Of a stretch of DNA of 64,000 bases, positions 10,064-18,756 are shown one piece after another (the stretch's first letter is position 1; the number at the start of each line of letters is the position of its first letter). The stretch is from Mycobacterium sp. ENV421 (lineage in GTDB: Bacteria > Actinomycetota > Actinomycetes > Mycobacteriales > Mycobacteriaceae): assembly GCF_002887815.1 (NCBI RefSeq), contig NZ_PDHO01000018.1, positions 1 through 64,000 of the forward strand, written 5' to 3'. The position numbers were made by a program, and so were the translations under genes. The notes under the pieces were generated by a model, which was not told where the DNA came from, ran no database searches, and worked only from the letters and a program-made list of their open reading frames with translations.

Positions 10064-10215
10064 TACCACGAACGTCTGCCGCCGACCGGGCGGCCGACTG
10101 CGCCGAGCAGCCACAGGACCGCGCCGATCACCAGCAGAATGATCCCGATGGTCCACAGGATCTGGATCTTCAGGACGAACCCCAAGATGAGCAGAATTGC
10201 TCCCAGAATGATCAT
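10060..10215 (-). CDS. Small hydrophobic DUF6131-like membrane protein
   Basis: A 51-residue protein made of two membrane-spanning stretches (MIILGAILLILGFVL and IGIILLVIGAVLWLLG) and the basic tail GRPVGGRRSWY. This pattern is typical of the short actinobacterial proteins labelled DUF6131. The Shine-Dalgarno GGAGG lies 5 nt before the ATG. The stop TAG shares three bases with the TAA of the TetR gene. It lies 40 nt downstream of another small membrane protein gene and is probably cotranscribed with it from a SigF-like promoter. Molecular function unknown. Confidence 0.8.
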   Translation of the reverse strand: MIILGAILLILGFVLKIQILWTIGIILLVIGAVLWLLGAVGRPVGGRRSWY

Positions 10216-10255
10216 TTATTCCTCCAGATGCTCACGTGCTGAACTGTTTTCGCCA

Positions 10256-10465
10256 CTACTGACTGGGTTGCGGCAGGTCGCAGCTGGCAACCTTGGGATT
10301 GACTCCGCCGTAATTGAGCGGTCCCGCAACCACCGTCAGAGCGATGGACCCCGCAGTAGCGCAATTGGCTTCACTATTCGAGAAGTAACCGCGCTGCCAG
10401 GTAGCGAAAACTCCGATCAGCAGCCACACGATTACGATCACGCCTATGATTCCGCGGCCTCGCAT
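10256..10465 (-). CDS. Small exported or membrane-anchored protein
   Basis: A 69-residue protein with an N-terminal hydrophobic segment (IIGVIVIVWLLIGVFATW), acting as a signal anchor or uncleaved signal. It is followed by a short extracytoplasmic part with two cysteines (NCATAGS and VASCDLPQ) that could form a disulfide. Start ATG with GGAGG 7 nt upstream. It is unrecognised as a named family. Its C-terminal spacing C...PLN...C-D-L-P resembles the secreted protein at 18421-18756. Confidence 0.7.
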   Translation of the reverse strand: MRGRGIIGVIVIVWLLIGVFATWQRGYFSNSEANCATAGSIALTVVAGPLNYGGVNPKVASCDLPQPSQ

Positions 10466-10509
10466 TGGTTGGCCTCCTTGATGGTCCGCAGGACTTGGCG
10501 GACAAGGGT

Positions 10510-10535
10510 TTACCCGCCCGAAAGTTTCCTAAACC
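10510..10535 (-). promoter_or_regulatory. SigF-like promoter
   Basis: On the minus strand GGTTT (10535-10531) is followed after 15 nt by GGGTAA (10515-10510). This fits the mycobacterial SigF pattern GGTTT-N15-17-GGGTA. It points at the small-protein gene that starts at 10465 and lies within the 3' end of the S9 peptidase gene. Confidence 0.6.
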
Positions 10536-12412
10536 TTCCGGATTTCGCTGCGCTCAAACGCCATGGCCAGCCAATCCGCGACCGCTCGGGCCAGCGCGGC
10601 GTGATTCTCGCGTTTGACGATCTCGTGGCCGTCGTCGGCAAAGAGCAGATAGCGCACGGTGCGCCCGCGGGCACGCAACGCCTCGACCATTTGCTCTGAT
10701 TCACTGACCGGAACGTTGGTGTCGGTGCCGCCGTGCACCACCAGCAACGGCGCGGTCAACTTGTCCACCCGCTGCAGTGGAGAGAGCTCGTCGAGGAGGT
10801 CCCGATCGGCGATGGGGTGGCCGTATTCGGCATAGGACGCCGCCGCGATCCAGGGCTCGGTGGTGCGATAGAACGTCCCCAAATCGCTCATCCCGCAAAT
10901 GCTGACGCCCGCGACGAAAAGATCGGGATGGAACGCCAGCGCCGCCATCGTGAGGTAGCCACCGTAAGACCAACCCGCGCAGGCGATTCGCGTGGGATCG
11001 GCCAGACCACGCTCCGCAAGGTAGCGCGCGCAGTCGGCCACGTCGTCGATCGCGGCGAACCGCTTGTCCTTGTCGTCGGCGTGCACGAACTCCCGGCCCT
11101 GCCCACCCGAACCCCGGACGTTGGGCGTGAAGACGGCGATCCCTTCATCGAGCAATCCCGGGAAGATCTCGCTGTGCGAGGGGCGGGCCTGACCTTCCGG
11201 CCCGCCGTGCAGGTAGATCATCATGCCGGTCTGCTCGACGCCGGGCGGCGGGCAATACAACCAGCCCGTCAGGGAACGCCCGTCTCGCGCGGTCACGAAG
11301 TGCAGCCTCGGCCGGTCCGACACCGGACCGATGCTGGGCTTGCGATCGATGCGCTCCCATTCCCGCGACCGCGGATCGACCAGTTCGACGGTGCGCGGAA
11401 GATCGGCACCCTGGATCGTCATCGCGACCATCGATCCGCCCGCACTGATGGACAGTTCGCTCGCCACCAGATTCGGCAGCGGGATCGGCTCGGATACCGT
11501 GTAGTCGACATACTCGAGGATCTGTAATTCACTGCAGCCGTTGATGTTCCACAACAGCGCGACAGTCGACAGGTCATCGCTGACCACAAACTCGTCGAGG
11601 TCGTGGCCCGGGCGCTCGGCGACCACGTGATAGGCCACGCCGTCGGGGGTGACCGTGACCTCGAGCAGACGGCTGTTGTCCGAGCCGTTGTCGCTACGGA
11701 TCAGGGCGCGCACGTAACCGTCGACGAAATCGGGCCCGTAGGTGTAGGCCGGGTGGTACAGCGTGGTGTGCTCACCGTCCGGGCCGGAGCGCAGCCGCCG
11801 CGGATGATGATCGTCCAAGATCACGCCCAGATCCGTCGACGAGCCGGGATCTGAAGGCAGCAAGGCGATTTCGGTCGGACCGGTCAGCATGATCAGCTCG
11901 CGATAGCCGCGCGGACCGACCCGGATCAACGCTGACCCCGCCCAGGCGTCGACCAGCCGGCCACCGGAACGCCGATCCAGCACCGTCACGGCGCCGTCGG
12001 CCGGGTCGATCAGGCTGGACTGGCCGACCCCGTCCTCACCGGTGAGAATCGCGCACACCCGGGTGCCGTCCCACGCGATCAGCTCGGCTGTACCGGCCAT
12101 GCCGTCGAAGCCCATGCCGTCGATCCGGCGGGCCATCCGGTCGTCGGGGTCGGTGGTGACCACCCAGATCTGGCTCCGGGTGCTGCCCTCGGGGGCGACC
12201 TGGCACGCCAACCAGTGCCCGTCGGCCGAATGGATGACCTTGGTCACCGGCCCCTCCACCGGCAATTCCACGTCACGGGACGAACTCGCCCGCCAGCCCC
12301 GCAGGAAACGCTGGACGGCGCGCGGATATCCGCCGTCGTCGACGATATGGGCGAATGCCGTCGCGTCCGGCGACAGGGATGCGCCATACGTCGCGCGCAC
12401 GTCGGGTTCCAC
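10529..12412 (-). CDS. S9-family prolyl-oligopeptidase-like serine peptidase
   Basis: A 627-residue peptidase with an N-terminal beta-propeller-like region (repeated WD-type strands to about 370) and a C-terminal alpha/beta hydrolase. The nucleophile elbow is GWSYGGY (Ser about 480), the acid is in HGGTDTNVPV (about 565), and the histidine is in DDGHEIVKREN (about 597). The oxyanion region is YLHGGPEGQARP. There is no signal peptide, so it is probably cytosolic and cleaves oligopeptides or acyl-peptides. Start is GTG 12412 with AGGTGG a few bases upstream. It is not part of the M. tuberculosis order here and sits between the TetR unit and the Rv2507 block. Confidence 0.85.
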   Translation of the reverse strand: MEPDVRATYGASLSPDATAFAHIVDDGGYPRAVQRFLRGWRASSSRDVELPVEGPVTKVIHSADGHWLACQVAPEGSTRSQIWVVTTDPDDRMARRIDGMGFDGMAGTAELIAWDGTRVCAILTGEDGVGQSSLIDPADGAVTVLDRRSGGRLVDAWAGSALIRVGPRGYRELIMLTGPTEIALLPSDPGSSTDLGVILDDHHPRRLRSGPDGEHTTLYHPAYTYGPDFVDGYVRALIRSDNGSDNSRLLEVTVTPDGVAYHVVAERPGHDLDEFVVSDDLSTVALLWNINGCSELQILEYVDYTVSEPIPLPNLVASELSISAGGSMVAMTIQGADLPRTVELVDPRSREWERIDRKPSIGPVSDRPRLHFVTARDGRSLTGWLYCPPPGVEQTGMMIYLHGGPEGQARPSHSEIFPGLLDEGIAVFTPNVRGSGGQGREFVHADDKDKRFAAIDDVADCARYLAERGLADPTRIACAGWSYGGYLTMAALAFHPDLFVAGVSICGMSDLGTFYRTTEPWIAAASYAEYGHPIADRDLLDELSPLQRVDKLTAPLLVVHGGTDTNVPVSESEQMVEALRARGRTVRYLLFADDGHEIVKRENHAALARAVADWLAMAFERSEIRKV

Positions 12413-12548
12413 GCCACCTCACTTTCTTTGCTTCCTCTTACCGGAGTACTACGTTCCACGTCGCCCACCGGTGGTAAACACGGTGCTGAGCAACAGGCCT
12501 TCAACCCCGCGCTGCCACTCGCAGGTAGCCTGCAAGCATGAGGTGGGA

Positions 12549-13310
12549 ATGAACGATCCGCGTCGACCAGAGTGGTCTGACCCGACGCAGTCGGCCGGCA
12601 ATGGTTATCCGCCGAGCACCGATCCCGCCTACTCCGGTCAGTATTACGGACCCGGCTACGGCAGCCCCGGTTACGGTCAGGGCGGCGTGCCGCCGACGAT
12701 GCAGCCCACCGAACAGCTGCCGTCCTACTGGCATCAAGGCGGCGGCTATCCGCCCAGCGAGCCACCCACACCGCCACCGGGCCCACCCAAGTCGCCGAAG
12801 TGGTTGTGGATCGCCGCCGCGGTCGCGGTGCTGCTGGTGGTGGGACTGGTGATCGCCCTGGTGATCGTGACCAGCTCGGCCAGGGAGTCCACTGTGGTGG
12901 CGCCGCTGCCATCGCTGTCGGAGACCACGACCGCGCCGCGGGCCACCACCCTGGTGCCGTCGACGACGCGGCCCACGCTGCCGACGACCAGCGGCGCACC
13001 GAGCACCGCAGCGCCGCCACCCACCGACTCCACCAGCCCGACGGGCACCGACACCGTCGTCTACACCGTCTCCGGCGACGGCCGCGCGATCAACATCACC
13101 TATGTCGACACCGGCGGCATCATGCAGACCGAGTTCAACGTGCTGCTGCCGTGGAGCAAGGAAGTCAGCCTGTCGTCGCCGGCGCGGACCTCGGCCAGCG
13201 TCGCGGTGGTCAATGTCGGGCGTGACGTGACCTGCAGCGTGTCGGTGAACGGCTCACAGGTCCGCGAACGCACCGGCCGCGGCCTGACGATCTGCACCGG
13301 AGCGGGCTAA
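12549..13310 (+). CDS. Proline-rich single-pass membrane protein (Rv2507-like)
   Basis: A 253-residue protein. Its N-terminal cytoplasmic part is rich in Pro, Gly and Tyr (GYGSPGYGQGGVPP), followed by one membrane helix around residues 75-100 (WIAAAVAVLLVVGLVIALVIV). A Thr/Ser/Pro linker leads to a C-terminal extracytoplasmic domain of about 95 residues resembling the MmpS-like beta-fold (VVYTVSGDGRAINITYVDTGG). It matches Rv2507 by position and layout. Start ATG with GAGGTGG just upstream. Its TAA shares bases with the stop of the convergent MFS gene. MmpS-like fold assigned by eye. Confidence 0.8.
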   Translation: MNDPRRPEWSDPTQSAGNGYPPSTDPAYSGQYYGPGYGSPGYGQGGVPPTMQPTEQLPSYWHQGGGYPPSEPPTPPPGPPKSPKWLWIAAAVAVLLVVGLVIALVIVTSSARESTVVAPLPSLSETTTAPRATTLVPSTTRPTLPTTSGAPSTAAPPPTDSTSPTGTDTVVYTVSGDGRAINITYVDTGGIMQTEFNVLLPWSKEVSLSSPARTSASVAVVNVGRDVTCSVSVNGSQVRERTGRGLTICTGAG

Positions 13311-14626
13311 CCCGCCCGGTGGTTGTTGGGCACCTTCACCAGCAGCATGCCCAGCAGACCGACCGCCAGTACCACGCACAGGCCGCCGAGCCCGGCGCGG
13401 TCGGCGTGGAAGGCGTCGACGAAGACGAAGAACAGCCACGGCGCGAGGAACGACGCCGCCCGTCCGGTGGTGGTGTAGAGCCCGAACGCGACGGCTTCCT
13501 TGCCGTCGCTGACCATCCGCAGCAGCACGGTGCGCGCGGACGTGGTGACCGGTCCGACGCACAGCGCCAACAACAGCCCGCAGATCCAGAACACCACAGG
13601 CCCCGACAGCGACAACAGCGTGAGCCCGACGACGATCATCAACGTCAGCGAGGCGACGATCACCGGTTTGCCGCCGATCCGGTCATCGACCGGTCCGGCG
13701 AGCACCGCGCCGAGCGCGGCCATGGTGCTGGCGATCACCCCGAAGATCAGCACGTTGGACGGCGAGATGCCGTAGACGCTGACGCCGAGCACCGCGCCGA
13801 ACGCGAAGACGCCGGCGATGCCGTCGCGGAAGATCGCGCTGACGACCAGGTAGTAGACCAGGTTGCGATCACGCCGCCACTCGGAGCGTAGATCGTTCCA
13901 CAGCCCGCGGTAGCCGCCGGCCTGACCGGGCGGCATCGGCTCCAGGTCAGGAGCCGGGACGAGGGTGTGGGCGGTGATCAGCAGGGGCAGCGCCAGCACG
14001 ACGAACCAGGCGGCGGCCATCAGCATCGCCGCGCGCACGTTCTGGCCGTCGGCGACCGGGATTCCGAGCAGGCCTCGGTCCGGTCCAGAGCCTGCGATGA
14101 ACGCGACGTAGATGATCATTAGCAGCAGGACGCTGCCGAAGTATCCGGCGGCCGCTCCGATTCCTGAGATGCGCCCGGACGTCTGCGGGGTGGTGAGCTG
14201 CCGCAGCATCGCGTTGTACGGCACGCTGGCCAGGTCGCCGCATGCGGCGGTGAAGGCCAGCAGCACCAGACCCATCGCGAAGTAGGCCGGCTCCGCGTGG
14301 ATGAGGCTCATCGCCGTCGTCGAGAGCACCGCCAACCCGGTCAACAGCATCAGGGCGGCGCGACGCCGCTGCGGCGCCTGAACCAGCACGCCGGTGAGCG
14401 GCGCGAGAACCGCGACGGTGAGGCCGGCGAGTGCCAGGGCCCGGCCCAGCCAGCTCGCCGGCGAGGTGTCGCCCGGCAAGCCCTGGCCGACCGTGCTGGT
14501 CAGGTACACGGCGAAAACGAACGTCGCGACGATGGCGTTCATGCCGGTGGAACCGCAGTCCCACAGCGCCCACGCCACAACTTTTGACCGCCCGGCGGTC
14601 TGGGCAACCGACGGGGGCCTGGTCAT
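13307..14626 (-). CDS. MFS transporter (Rv2508c-like)
   Basis: An integral membrane protein of about 439 residues with roughly 12 hydrophobic segments. It resembles the UMF1/MFS_1 permeases: VVAWALWDCGSTGMNAIVATFVF at the start and LASVPYNAMLRQL in the first half. Substrate unknown. The open frame runs upstream through the tandem repeat, but the ATG at 14624-14626 follows AGGGTGG with 5-nt spacing and gives a normal MFS N-terminus. An ATG six codons earlier (14644) abuts the repeat array. Convergent with the Rv2507-like gene, sharing stop bases. Confidence 0.87.
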   Translation of the reverse strand: MTRPPSVAQTAGRSKVVAWALWDCGSTGMNAIVATFVFAVYLTSTVGQGLPGDTSPASWLGRALALAGLTVAVLAPLTGVLVQAPQRRRAALMLLTGLAVLSTTAMSLIHAEPAYFAMGLVLLAFTAACGDLASVPYNAMLRQLTTPQTSGRISGIGAAAGYFGSVLLLMIIYVAFIAGSGPDRGLLGIPVADGQNVRAAMLMAAAWFVVLALPLLITAHTLVPAPDLEPMPPGQAGGYRGLWNDLRSEWRRDRNLVYYLVVSAIFRDGIAGVFAFGAVLGVSVYGISPSNVLIFGVIASTMAALGAVLAGPVDDRIGGKPVIVASLTLMIVVGLTLLSLSGPVVFWICGLLLALCVGPVTTSARTVLLRMVSDGKEAVAFGLYTTTGRAASFLAPWLFFVFVDAFHADRAGLGGLCVVLAVGLLGMLLVKVPNNHRAG

Positions 14627-14640
14627 GCGGGCCACCCTAT

Positions 14641-14868
14641 CCATTCCCCGAGTCGCTGGCGCTCCTGCCCGCCGGAACCCATTCCCCGAGTCGCTGGCGC
14701 TCCTGCCCGCCGGAACCCATTCCCCGAGTCGCTGGCGCTCCTGCCCGCCGGAACCCATTCCCCGAGTCGCTGGCGCTCCTGCCCGCCGGAACCCATTCCC
14801 CGAGTCGCTGGCGCTCCTGCCCGCCGGAACCCATTCCCCGAGTCGCTGGCGCTCCTGCCCGCCGGAAC
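14641..14868. repeat. Perfect 38-bp tandem repeat, six copies
   Basis: Six head-to-tail copies of a 38-bp unit, each containing ATTCCCCGAGTCGCTGGCGC; the repeated ATTCCCCG begins at 14643, 14681, 14719, 14757, 14795 and 14833. Copies look identical by eye, and only the last two bases of the final copy diverge. The unit is not a multiple of three and produces apparent ORFs on both strands that should be ignored. The array fills the gap between two divergent starts, the MFS gene (14626) and the SDR gene (14890). It resembles mycobacterial MIRU/VNTR loci in placement. Confidence 0.97.
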
Positions 14869-14889
14869 CAAGCCCCCTACGATTGCCGC

Positions 14890-15696
14890 ATGCCAGTACC
14901 CGCACCTTCCCCGGACAGCAGAGCCGTCGTCACCGGTGCCTCGCAAGGCATCGGTGAGGCACTGGCCACCGAACTCGCCGCCCGCGGCCACCACCTGATC
15001 ATCACCGCGCGCCGCGGCGAGGTGCTGGCCGAGTTGGCCGCGAAACTCACCGAGCGCTACCGCGTCAACGTCGAGGTGCGCGCGGTCGATCTCGCGGATC
15101 CCGACGCGCGGACCGCGTTCGCCGACGAGCTGGCCGGCCGTGAGATCTCGATCCTGTGCGCCAACGCGGGCACCGCGACGTTCGGACCCGTTGCGAAACT
15201 CGATCCGGCGGCCGAGCGGGCGCAGGTCCAGCTCAACGTTCTCGGTGTGCACGATCTGGTGCTCGCGGTGCTGCCGCGGATGGTCGCCCGCAAGGCCGGC
15301 GGCATCCTGATCTCGGGCTCGGCCGCCGGTAACTCGCCGATCCCGAACAACGCCACCTACGCCGCGACCAAGGCGTTCGCGAACACGTTCAGTGAGTCGC
15401 TGCGCGGCGAACTGAAGGGTGCCGGAGTGCACGTGACCGTGCTGGCGCCGGGGCCGGTGCGCACCGAGCTGCCCGACGAGGCGGAGCAGTCACTGGTCGA
15501 GCGATTGATCCCCGACTTCCTGTGGATCAACACCGAGTACACGGCACGGATCTCGCTGGATGGCTTGGAGCACAACAAGATGCGGGTGGTGCCCGGGCTG
15601 ACGTCCAAGGCGATGTCGGTGGCGTCGGGGTACGCGCCGCGCTCGATCGTCACGCCGATCGTCGGCGCGGTCTACAAGAAGCTGGGCGGCGACTGA
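14890..15696 (+). CDS. Short-chain dehydrogenase/reductase (Rv2509-like)
   Basis: A 268-residue classical SDR with TGASQGIG at residues 15-22 for the dinucleotide, CANAGTATFG as the NAG motif, serine in ISGSAAGN and the catalytic YAATK (Tyr about 157). Basic residues after strand 2 (ITARRG) favour NADPH. Rv2509 and its corynebacterial counterpart CmrA reduce the beta-keto mycolate precursor to mature mycolate, so this is a candidate mycolate reductase. The call rests on synteny (between Rv2508c and Rv2510c) and the SDR motifs. Start ATG 14890 lies about 20 nt after the repeat array, and no strong Shine-Dalgarno is visible. Confidence 0.85.
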   Translation: MPVPAPSPDSRAVVTGASQGIGEALATELAARGHHLIITARRGEVLAELAAKLTERYRVNVEVRAVDLADPDARTAFADELAGREISILCANAGTATFGPVAKLDPAAERAQVQLNVLGVHDLVLAVLPRMVARKAGGILISGSAAGNSPIPNNATYAATKAFANTFSESLRGELKGAGVHVTVLAPGPVRTELPDEAEQSLVERLIPDFLWINTEYTARISLDGLEHNKMRVVPGLTSKAMSVASGYAPRSIVTPIVGAVYKKLGGD

Positions 15697-15767
15697 TCCC
15701 TCTCGCCCAAACCGACACTTGGCAGCAGAAGTGCGAGTAGATGGCCGCATTTCGTCGATCTCGGCGC

Positions 15768-17339
15768 CTAGCGCCTCCGGCGGCCGGTCCCGAAGATGCT
15801 GCGGGTGATCTCGCGGCCGATCACGGTGCCCGCCGAGCGCATCGCGCTCTTGAACGCCGGGCTGTTCATCACCTGATCGAGCACGCCGGGCTCGGCCTTC
15901 TGCGGCTTGGGCATCGGCGGCAGGTCGATTCCGGTGGGCAGCAGCGGCGGCAGGTCGACGGGCTCGGCCGGAGGCGGTGCGAGTTTCGTCGCCAACATCT
16001 CGTAGGCGGATTCGCGGTCGACGGTCTGGCCGTACTTGGCGAACAGCGAACTCGACTGCGCCGCGGCCTTGATCGCATCGGGGCCGATGGTGTCCATCAG
16101 CGACTGCGGCGGGCGCAGCCGGGTCCACGCCACCGGAGTCGGAGCGCCGCGCTCGGAGAGCACCGTGACGATGGCCTCGCCGATGCCCAATGACGTCAAA
16201 TCCGTTTCCAGATCGTAGAACTGGGTCTTGGGATAGGTACGCACCGTCTTCGACAGTGCCTTCTGGTCGTCCGGTGTGAACGCCCGCAGCGCGTGCTGGA
16301 TGCGGGCACCCAGTTGCGACAGCACGTTGTTGGGCACGTCGGTGGGCAGCTGGGTGCAGAAGAACACCCCGACGCCTTTGGAGCGGATCAGTTTGACCGT
16401 CTGCTCGACCTGTTGCAGGAACGCTTTGGACGCATCGGTGAACAACAGATGCGCCTCGTCGAAGAAGAACACCAACTTGGGCTTGTCGACGTCACCGACC
16501 TCAGGCAGGTAGGTGAACAGGTCGGCGAGCACCCACATCAGGAACGTGGAGAACATCACCGGTCGCGCGGCCTGGTCGCCGAGCTCAAGAAGGGTGATGA
16601 CGCCGCGGCCCTGCGCGTCGACGCGCAGCAGATCGGCGGGGTCGATCTCGGGCTCCCCGAAGAAGGTGTCGCCGCCCTCGGCCTCGAGGTTGACCAGTGC
16701 GCGCAGAATGACACCCGCGGTCTGGGCGGACACCCCGCCGATGGTCTTCAGCGTCTCCTTGCCCTGGTCGCTGGTCAGATAGGTGATCACCGACCGCAGA
16801 TCTTTCAGGTCCAGCAGCGGCAGCCCTTGCTGGTCGGCCCAGTGGAAGATCAGCCCCAGCGTGGACTCCTGAGTGGCGTTGAGGCCCAAGACTTTTGACA
16901 GCAGGATAGGCCCGAACGCCGAGATCGTGGCGCGCACCGGGACGCCGATTCCGCCGGTGCCCAGTGAAAGGAACTCGACGGGGAACGGCGCGCCCACCCA
17001 GCCGTCGTCGCCAGTGTCCTTGGCGCGCTGCAGGGTCCGGTCACTGGACTCCCCCGGCCGCGACAAACCAGACAGGTCACCTTTGACGTCGGCCATCATC
17101 ACCGGTACCCCGGCGGCCGACAACTGCTCGGCGATCACCTGCAGCGTCTTGGTCTTACCGGTGCCGGTGGCCCCGGCGACCAGGCCGTGGCGGTTCATCA
17201 TGGCAAGCGGGATGCGGACCTGCGCCGCCGGATCGACTGCGCCGTCGATGACCACCGAGCCGAGATCGAGTGTTGCCCCTGTTGTCGCGTACCCCGCGGC
17301 GATCTGCTGGGCAGGGGTCGTCGTCGATTCGCTGCTCAT
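15768..17339 (-). CDS. HerA-like/DUF853 ATPase (Rv2510c-like)
   Basis: A 523-residue P-loop NTPase of the HerA/DUF853 group. Walker A is GATGTGKT (56-63), followed by MMADVKGDLSGL; Walker B is LVFFFDEAHLLF in the middle of the protein, and a sensor region follows at GVGVFFCTQLPTDVPNNVLSQLG. The C-terminal tail is proline-rich and ends in basic residues. Such proteins are predicted DNA-translocating ATPases, but no role is established for the mycobacterial member. It lies divergent to orn. Confidence 0.88.
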   Translation of the reverse strand: MSSESTTTPAQQIAAGYATTGATLDLGSVVIDGAVDPAAQVRIPLAMMNRHGLVAGATGTGKTKTLQVIAEQLSAAGVPVMMADVKGDLSGLSRPGESSDRTLQRAKDTGDDGWVGAPFPVEFLSLGTGGIGVPVRATISAFGPILLSKVLGLNATQESTLGLIFHWADQQGLPLLDLKDLRSVITYLTSDQGKETLKTIGGVSAQTAGVILRALVNLEAEGGDTFFGEPEIDPADLLRVDAQGRGVITLLELGDQAARPVMFSTFLMWVLADLFTYLPEVGDVDKPKLVFFFDEAHLLFTDASKAFLQQVEQTVKLIRSKGVGVFFCTQLPTDVPNNVLSQLGARIQHALRAFTPDDQKALSKTVRTYPKTQFYDLETDLTSLGIGEAIVTVLSERGAPTPVAWTRLRPPQSLMDTIGPDAIKAAAQSSSLFAKYGQTVDRESAYEMLATKLAPPPAEPVDLPPLLPTGIDLPPMPKPQKAEPGVLDQVMNSPAFKSAMRSAGTVIGREITRSIFGTGRRRR

Positions 17340-17413
17340 CGGCCGCCTCCGTGGTCGCTCGGGTGATGGCCGCTACGACACTACAAGCCGGCGGGGGCTT
17401 AGGGTTGAGCGCT

Positions 17414-18049
17414 GTGCGTGAAGAATTGGTGTGGATCGACTGCGAGATGACCGGCCTCGATCTGCGGACCGACAAGCTCATCGAGATCGCCGCCCTGGTG
17501 ACCGACGCCGAGCTCAACGTCCTCGGCGAGGGCATTGACGTCGTCATCCATGCCGACGACGAGTCATTGGACGGAATGGTCGAGGTCGTCACCCAGATGC
17601 ACAGCCGGTCCGGCCTCACCGAGGAAGTCCGCGCGTCGGTCATCGACGTGCCGGCCGCCGAGGAACTCGTGATGGAGTACATCCGCTCCCACGTGAAGCA
17701 GGCCAAGACCGCGCCACTGGCCGGCAATTCGATCGCCACCGATCGCGGGTTCATCGCGCGGGACATGCCCACGCTGGACAACTACCTGCACTACCGGATG
17801 ATCGACGTCAGCTCGATCAAGGAACTGTGCCGGCGTTGGTATCCGCGGATCTATTACGGACAGCCGGAAAAGGGGCTCGCCCACCGCGCGCTGGCCGACA
17901 TCCAGGAGTCGATCCGCGAGCTGAAGTACTACCGACGCACCGCGTTCGTCCCCCAGCCAGGGCCGTCTACCAGCGAGATTGCCGCTGCCGCGGCTGAGCT
18001 CGACGCCCCGGGCGAATCGGATTCGGCTGGAGGGGCTGATAACAGCTAG
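17414..18049 (+). CDS. orn: Oligoribonuclease
   Basis: A DEDDh 3'-5' exoribonuclease of 211 aa that degrades 2-5 nt RNAs and pGpG or pApA. The catalytic residues are visible: WIDCEMTGLD (D9, E11), GNSIATDRGF and HRALADIQESI. The signature RWYPRIYYGQPEKGLAHRALAD is typical (named here by its ends). The GTG at 17414 gives the family length; upstream codons are in frame but lack a good start. The C-terminal tail after YYRRTAF is low-complexity Ala/Glu and variable in mycobacteria. Confidence 0.95.
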   Translation: MREELVWIDCEMTGLDLRTDKLIEIAALVTDAELNVLGEGIDVVIHADDESLDGMVEVVTQMHSRSGLTEEVRASVIDVPAAEELVMEYIRSHVKQAKTAPLAGNSIATDRGFIARDMPTLDNYLHYRMIDVSSIKELCRRWYPRIYYGQPEKGLAHRALADIQESIRELKYYRRTAFVPQPGPSTSEIAAAAAELDAPGESDSAGGADNS

Positions 18050-18091
18050 TATCGACGACGCTGCTGCCGCCTTCGGACGGTTCGCAGCGAT

Positions 18092-18165
18092 GGTGGCTGT
18101 AGTTCAGTTGGTAGAGCACCAGGTTGTGATCCTGGCTGTCGCGGGTTCGAGTCCCGTCAGCCACC
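18092..18165 (+). tRNA. tRNA-His (GTG)
   Basis: Cloverleaf read by eye. The acceptor GTGGCTG pairs with CAGCCAC, with an extra 5' G opposite C73, the hallmark of tRNA-His. The D arm is AGTTCAGTTGGTAGAGC, the anticodon stem-loop is CCAGG-TTGTGAT-CCTGG with GTG at 18126-18128, and the T arm is GCGGGTTCGAGTCCCGT. CCA is not encoded. Confidence 0.95.
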
Positions 18166-18171
18166 CTGCAG

Positions 18172-18204
18172 GTCAGGCCCCGATTTTCGGGGCCTGACTT
18201 TTTT
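18172..18204 (+). terminator. Intrinsic terminator after tRNA-His
   Basis: Perfect 12-bp stem (18172-18183 with 18187-18198), a 3-nt loop, then six T residues. It is the strongest rho-independent terminator seen in the window. Confidence 0.93.
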
Positions 18205-18420
18205 GCGCCCAAGGAGCTTGCGCTCTTATCGCAACATTGCTGTAGCCCTACAGCCGTTCCGCATGACCCCGAACTGCGGGCAGCCCGCCGAAGCCGTGTG
18301 GCGCAGTGCTCGCTTCGCAATCCGTCTCGGACCAATCCGGCGGTCATGCGGCTCCGAATAGCTACTGAGCGTCCGGTCAGCGTGATCAGGTGCTCACCCC
18401 GTAGAGAGCGAGTCGTGACG

Positions 18421-18756
18421 ATGAAGTCAAACCAGGTGAAGAAGAACAACTGCGGCAGATCTGGACGTGCGCTCGCGGTGGCCGTCCTCGGAATCGGCAC
18501 TGCCATGCTGGGCTTGGGGTTCAGCTCGTTCAACCCACCGGCCAGCCAGATTGCCAGTGGCCCGCAACCGTGTGTCAACGGGATCGTCCCATTGAACCCC
18601 TACGTCGTGAACTGCAACCTGCCGTCGCGGGGCAACCAAGTCGTCGGCGCCGCACCCGACGCCGGGGCAATCATCGGCTGCAGGCACAACCTCGCCTGCC
18701 TGGCCCTGTACGTCAACTACCCGGGGCAGCTGCTCGTTCCCGGCTATCAGCCCTGA
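18421..18756 (+). CDS. Small secreted protein, four-cysteine core
   Basis: A 111-residue protein with a basic N-terminus (MKSNQVKKNNCGRSGR), a hydrophobic signal-peptide core (ALAVAVLGIGTAMLGLGF) and a short mature part. The mature part has four cysteines (PQPCVNG, VVNCNLP, GCRHNLAC) that could form two disulfides. A GTG six nt upstream (18415) is an alternative start. No named family recognised. The C...PLN...C-N-L-P spacing resembles the small protein at 10256-10465. It begins the accessory segment downstream of tRNA-His. Confidence 0.6.
   Translation: MKSNQVKKNNCGRSGRALAVAVLGIGTAMLGLGFSSFNPPASQIASGPQPCVNGIVPLNPYVVNCNLPSRGNQVVGAAPDAGAIIGCRHNLACLALYVNYPGQLLVPGYQP

Noticed and set aside
14623..14905. 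Long ORFs across the tandem repeat on both strands (including an N-terminal extension of the MFS gene)
   Set aside because: They are produced by the 38-bp repeat, whose unit is not a multiple of three. The MFS start at 14626 has a proper Shine-Dalgarno and family-like N-terminus.
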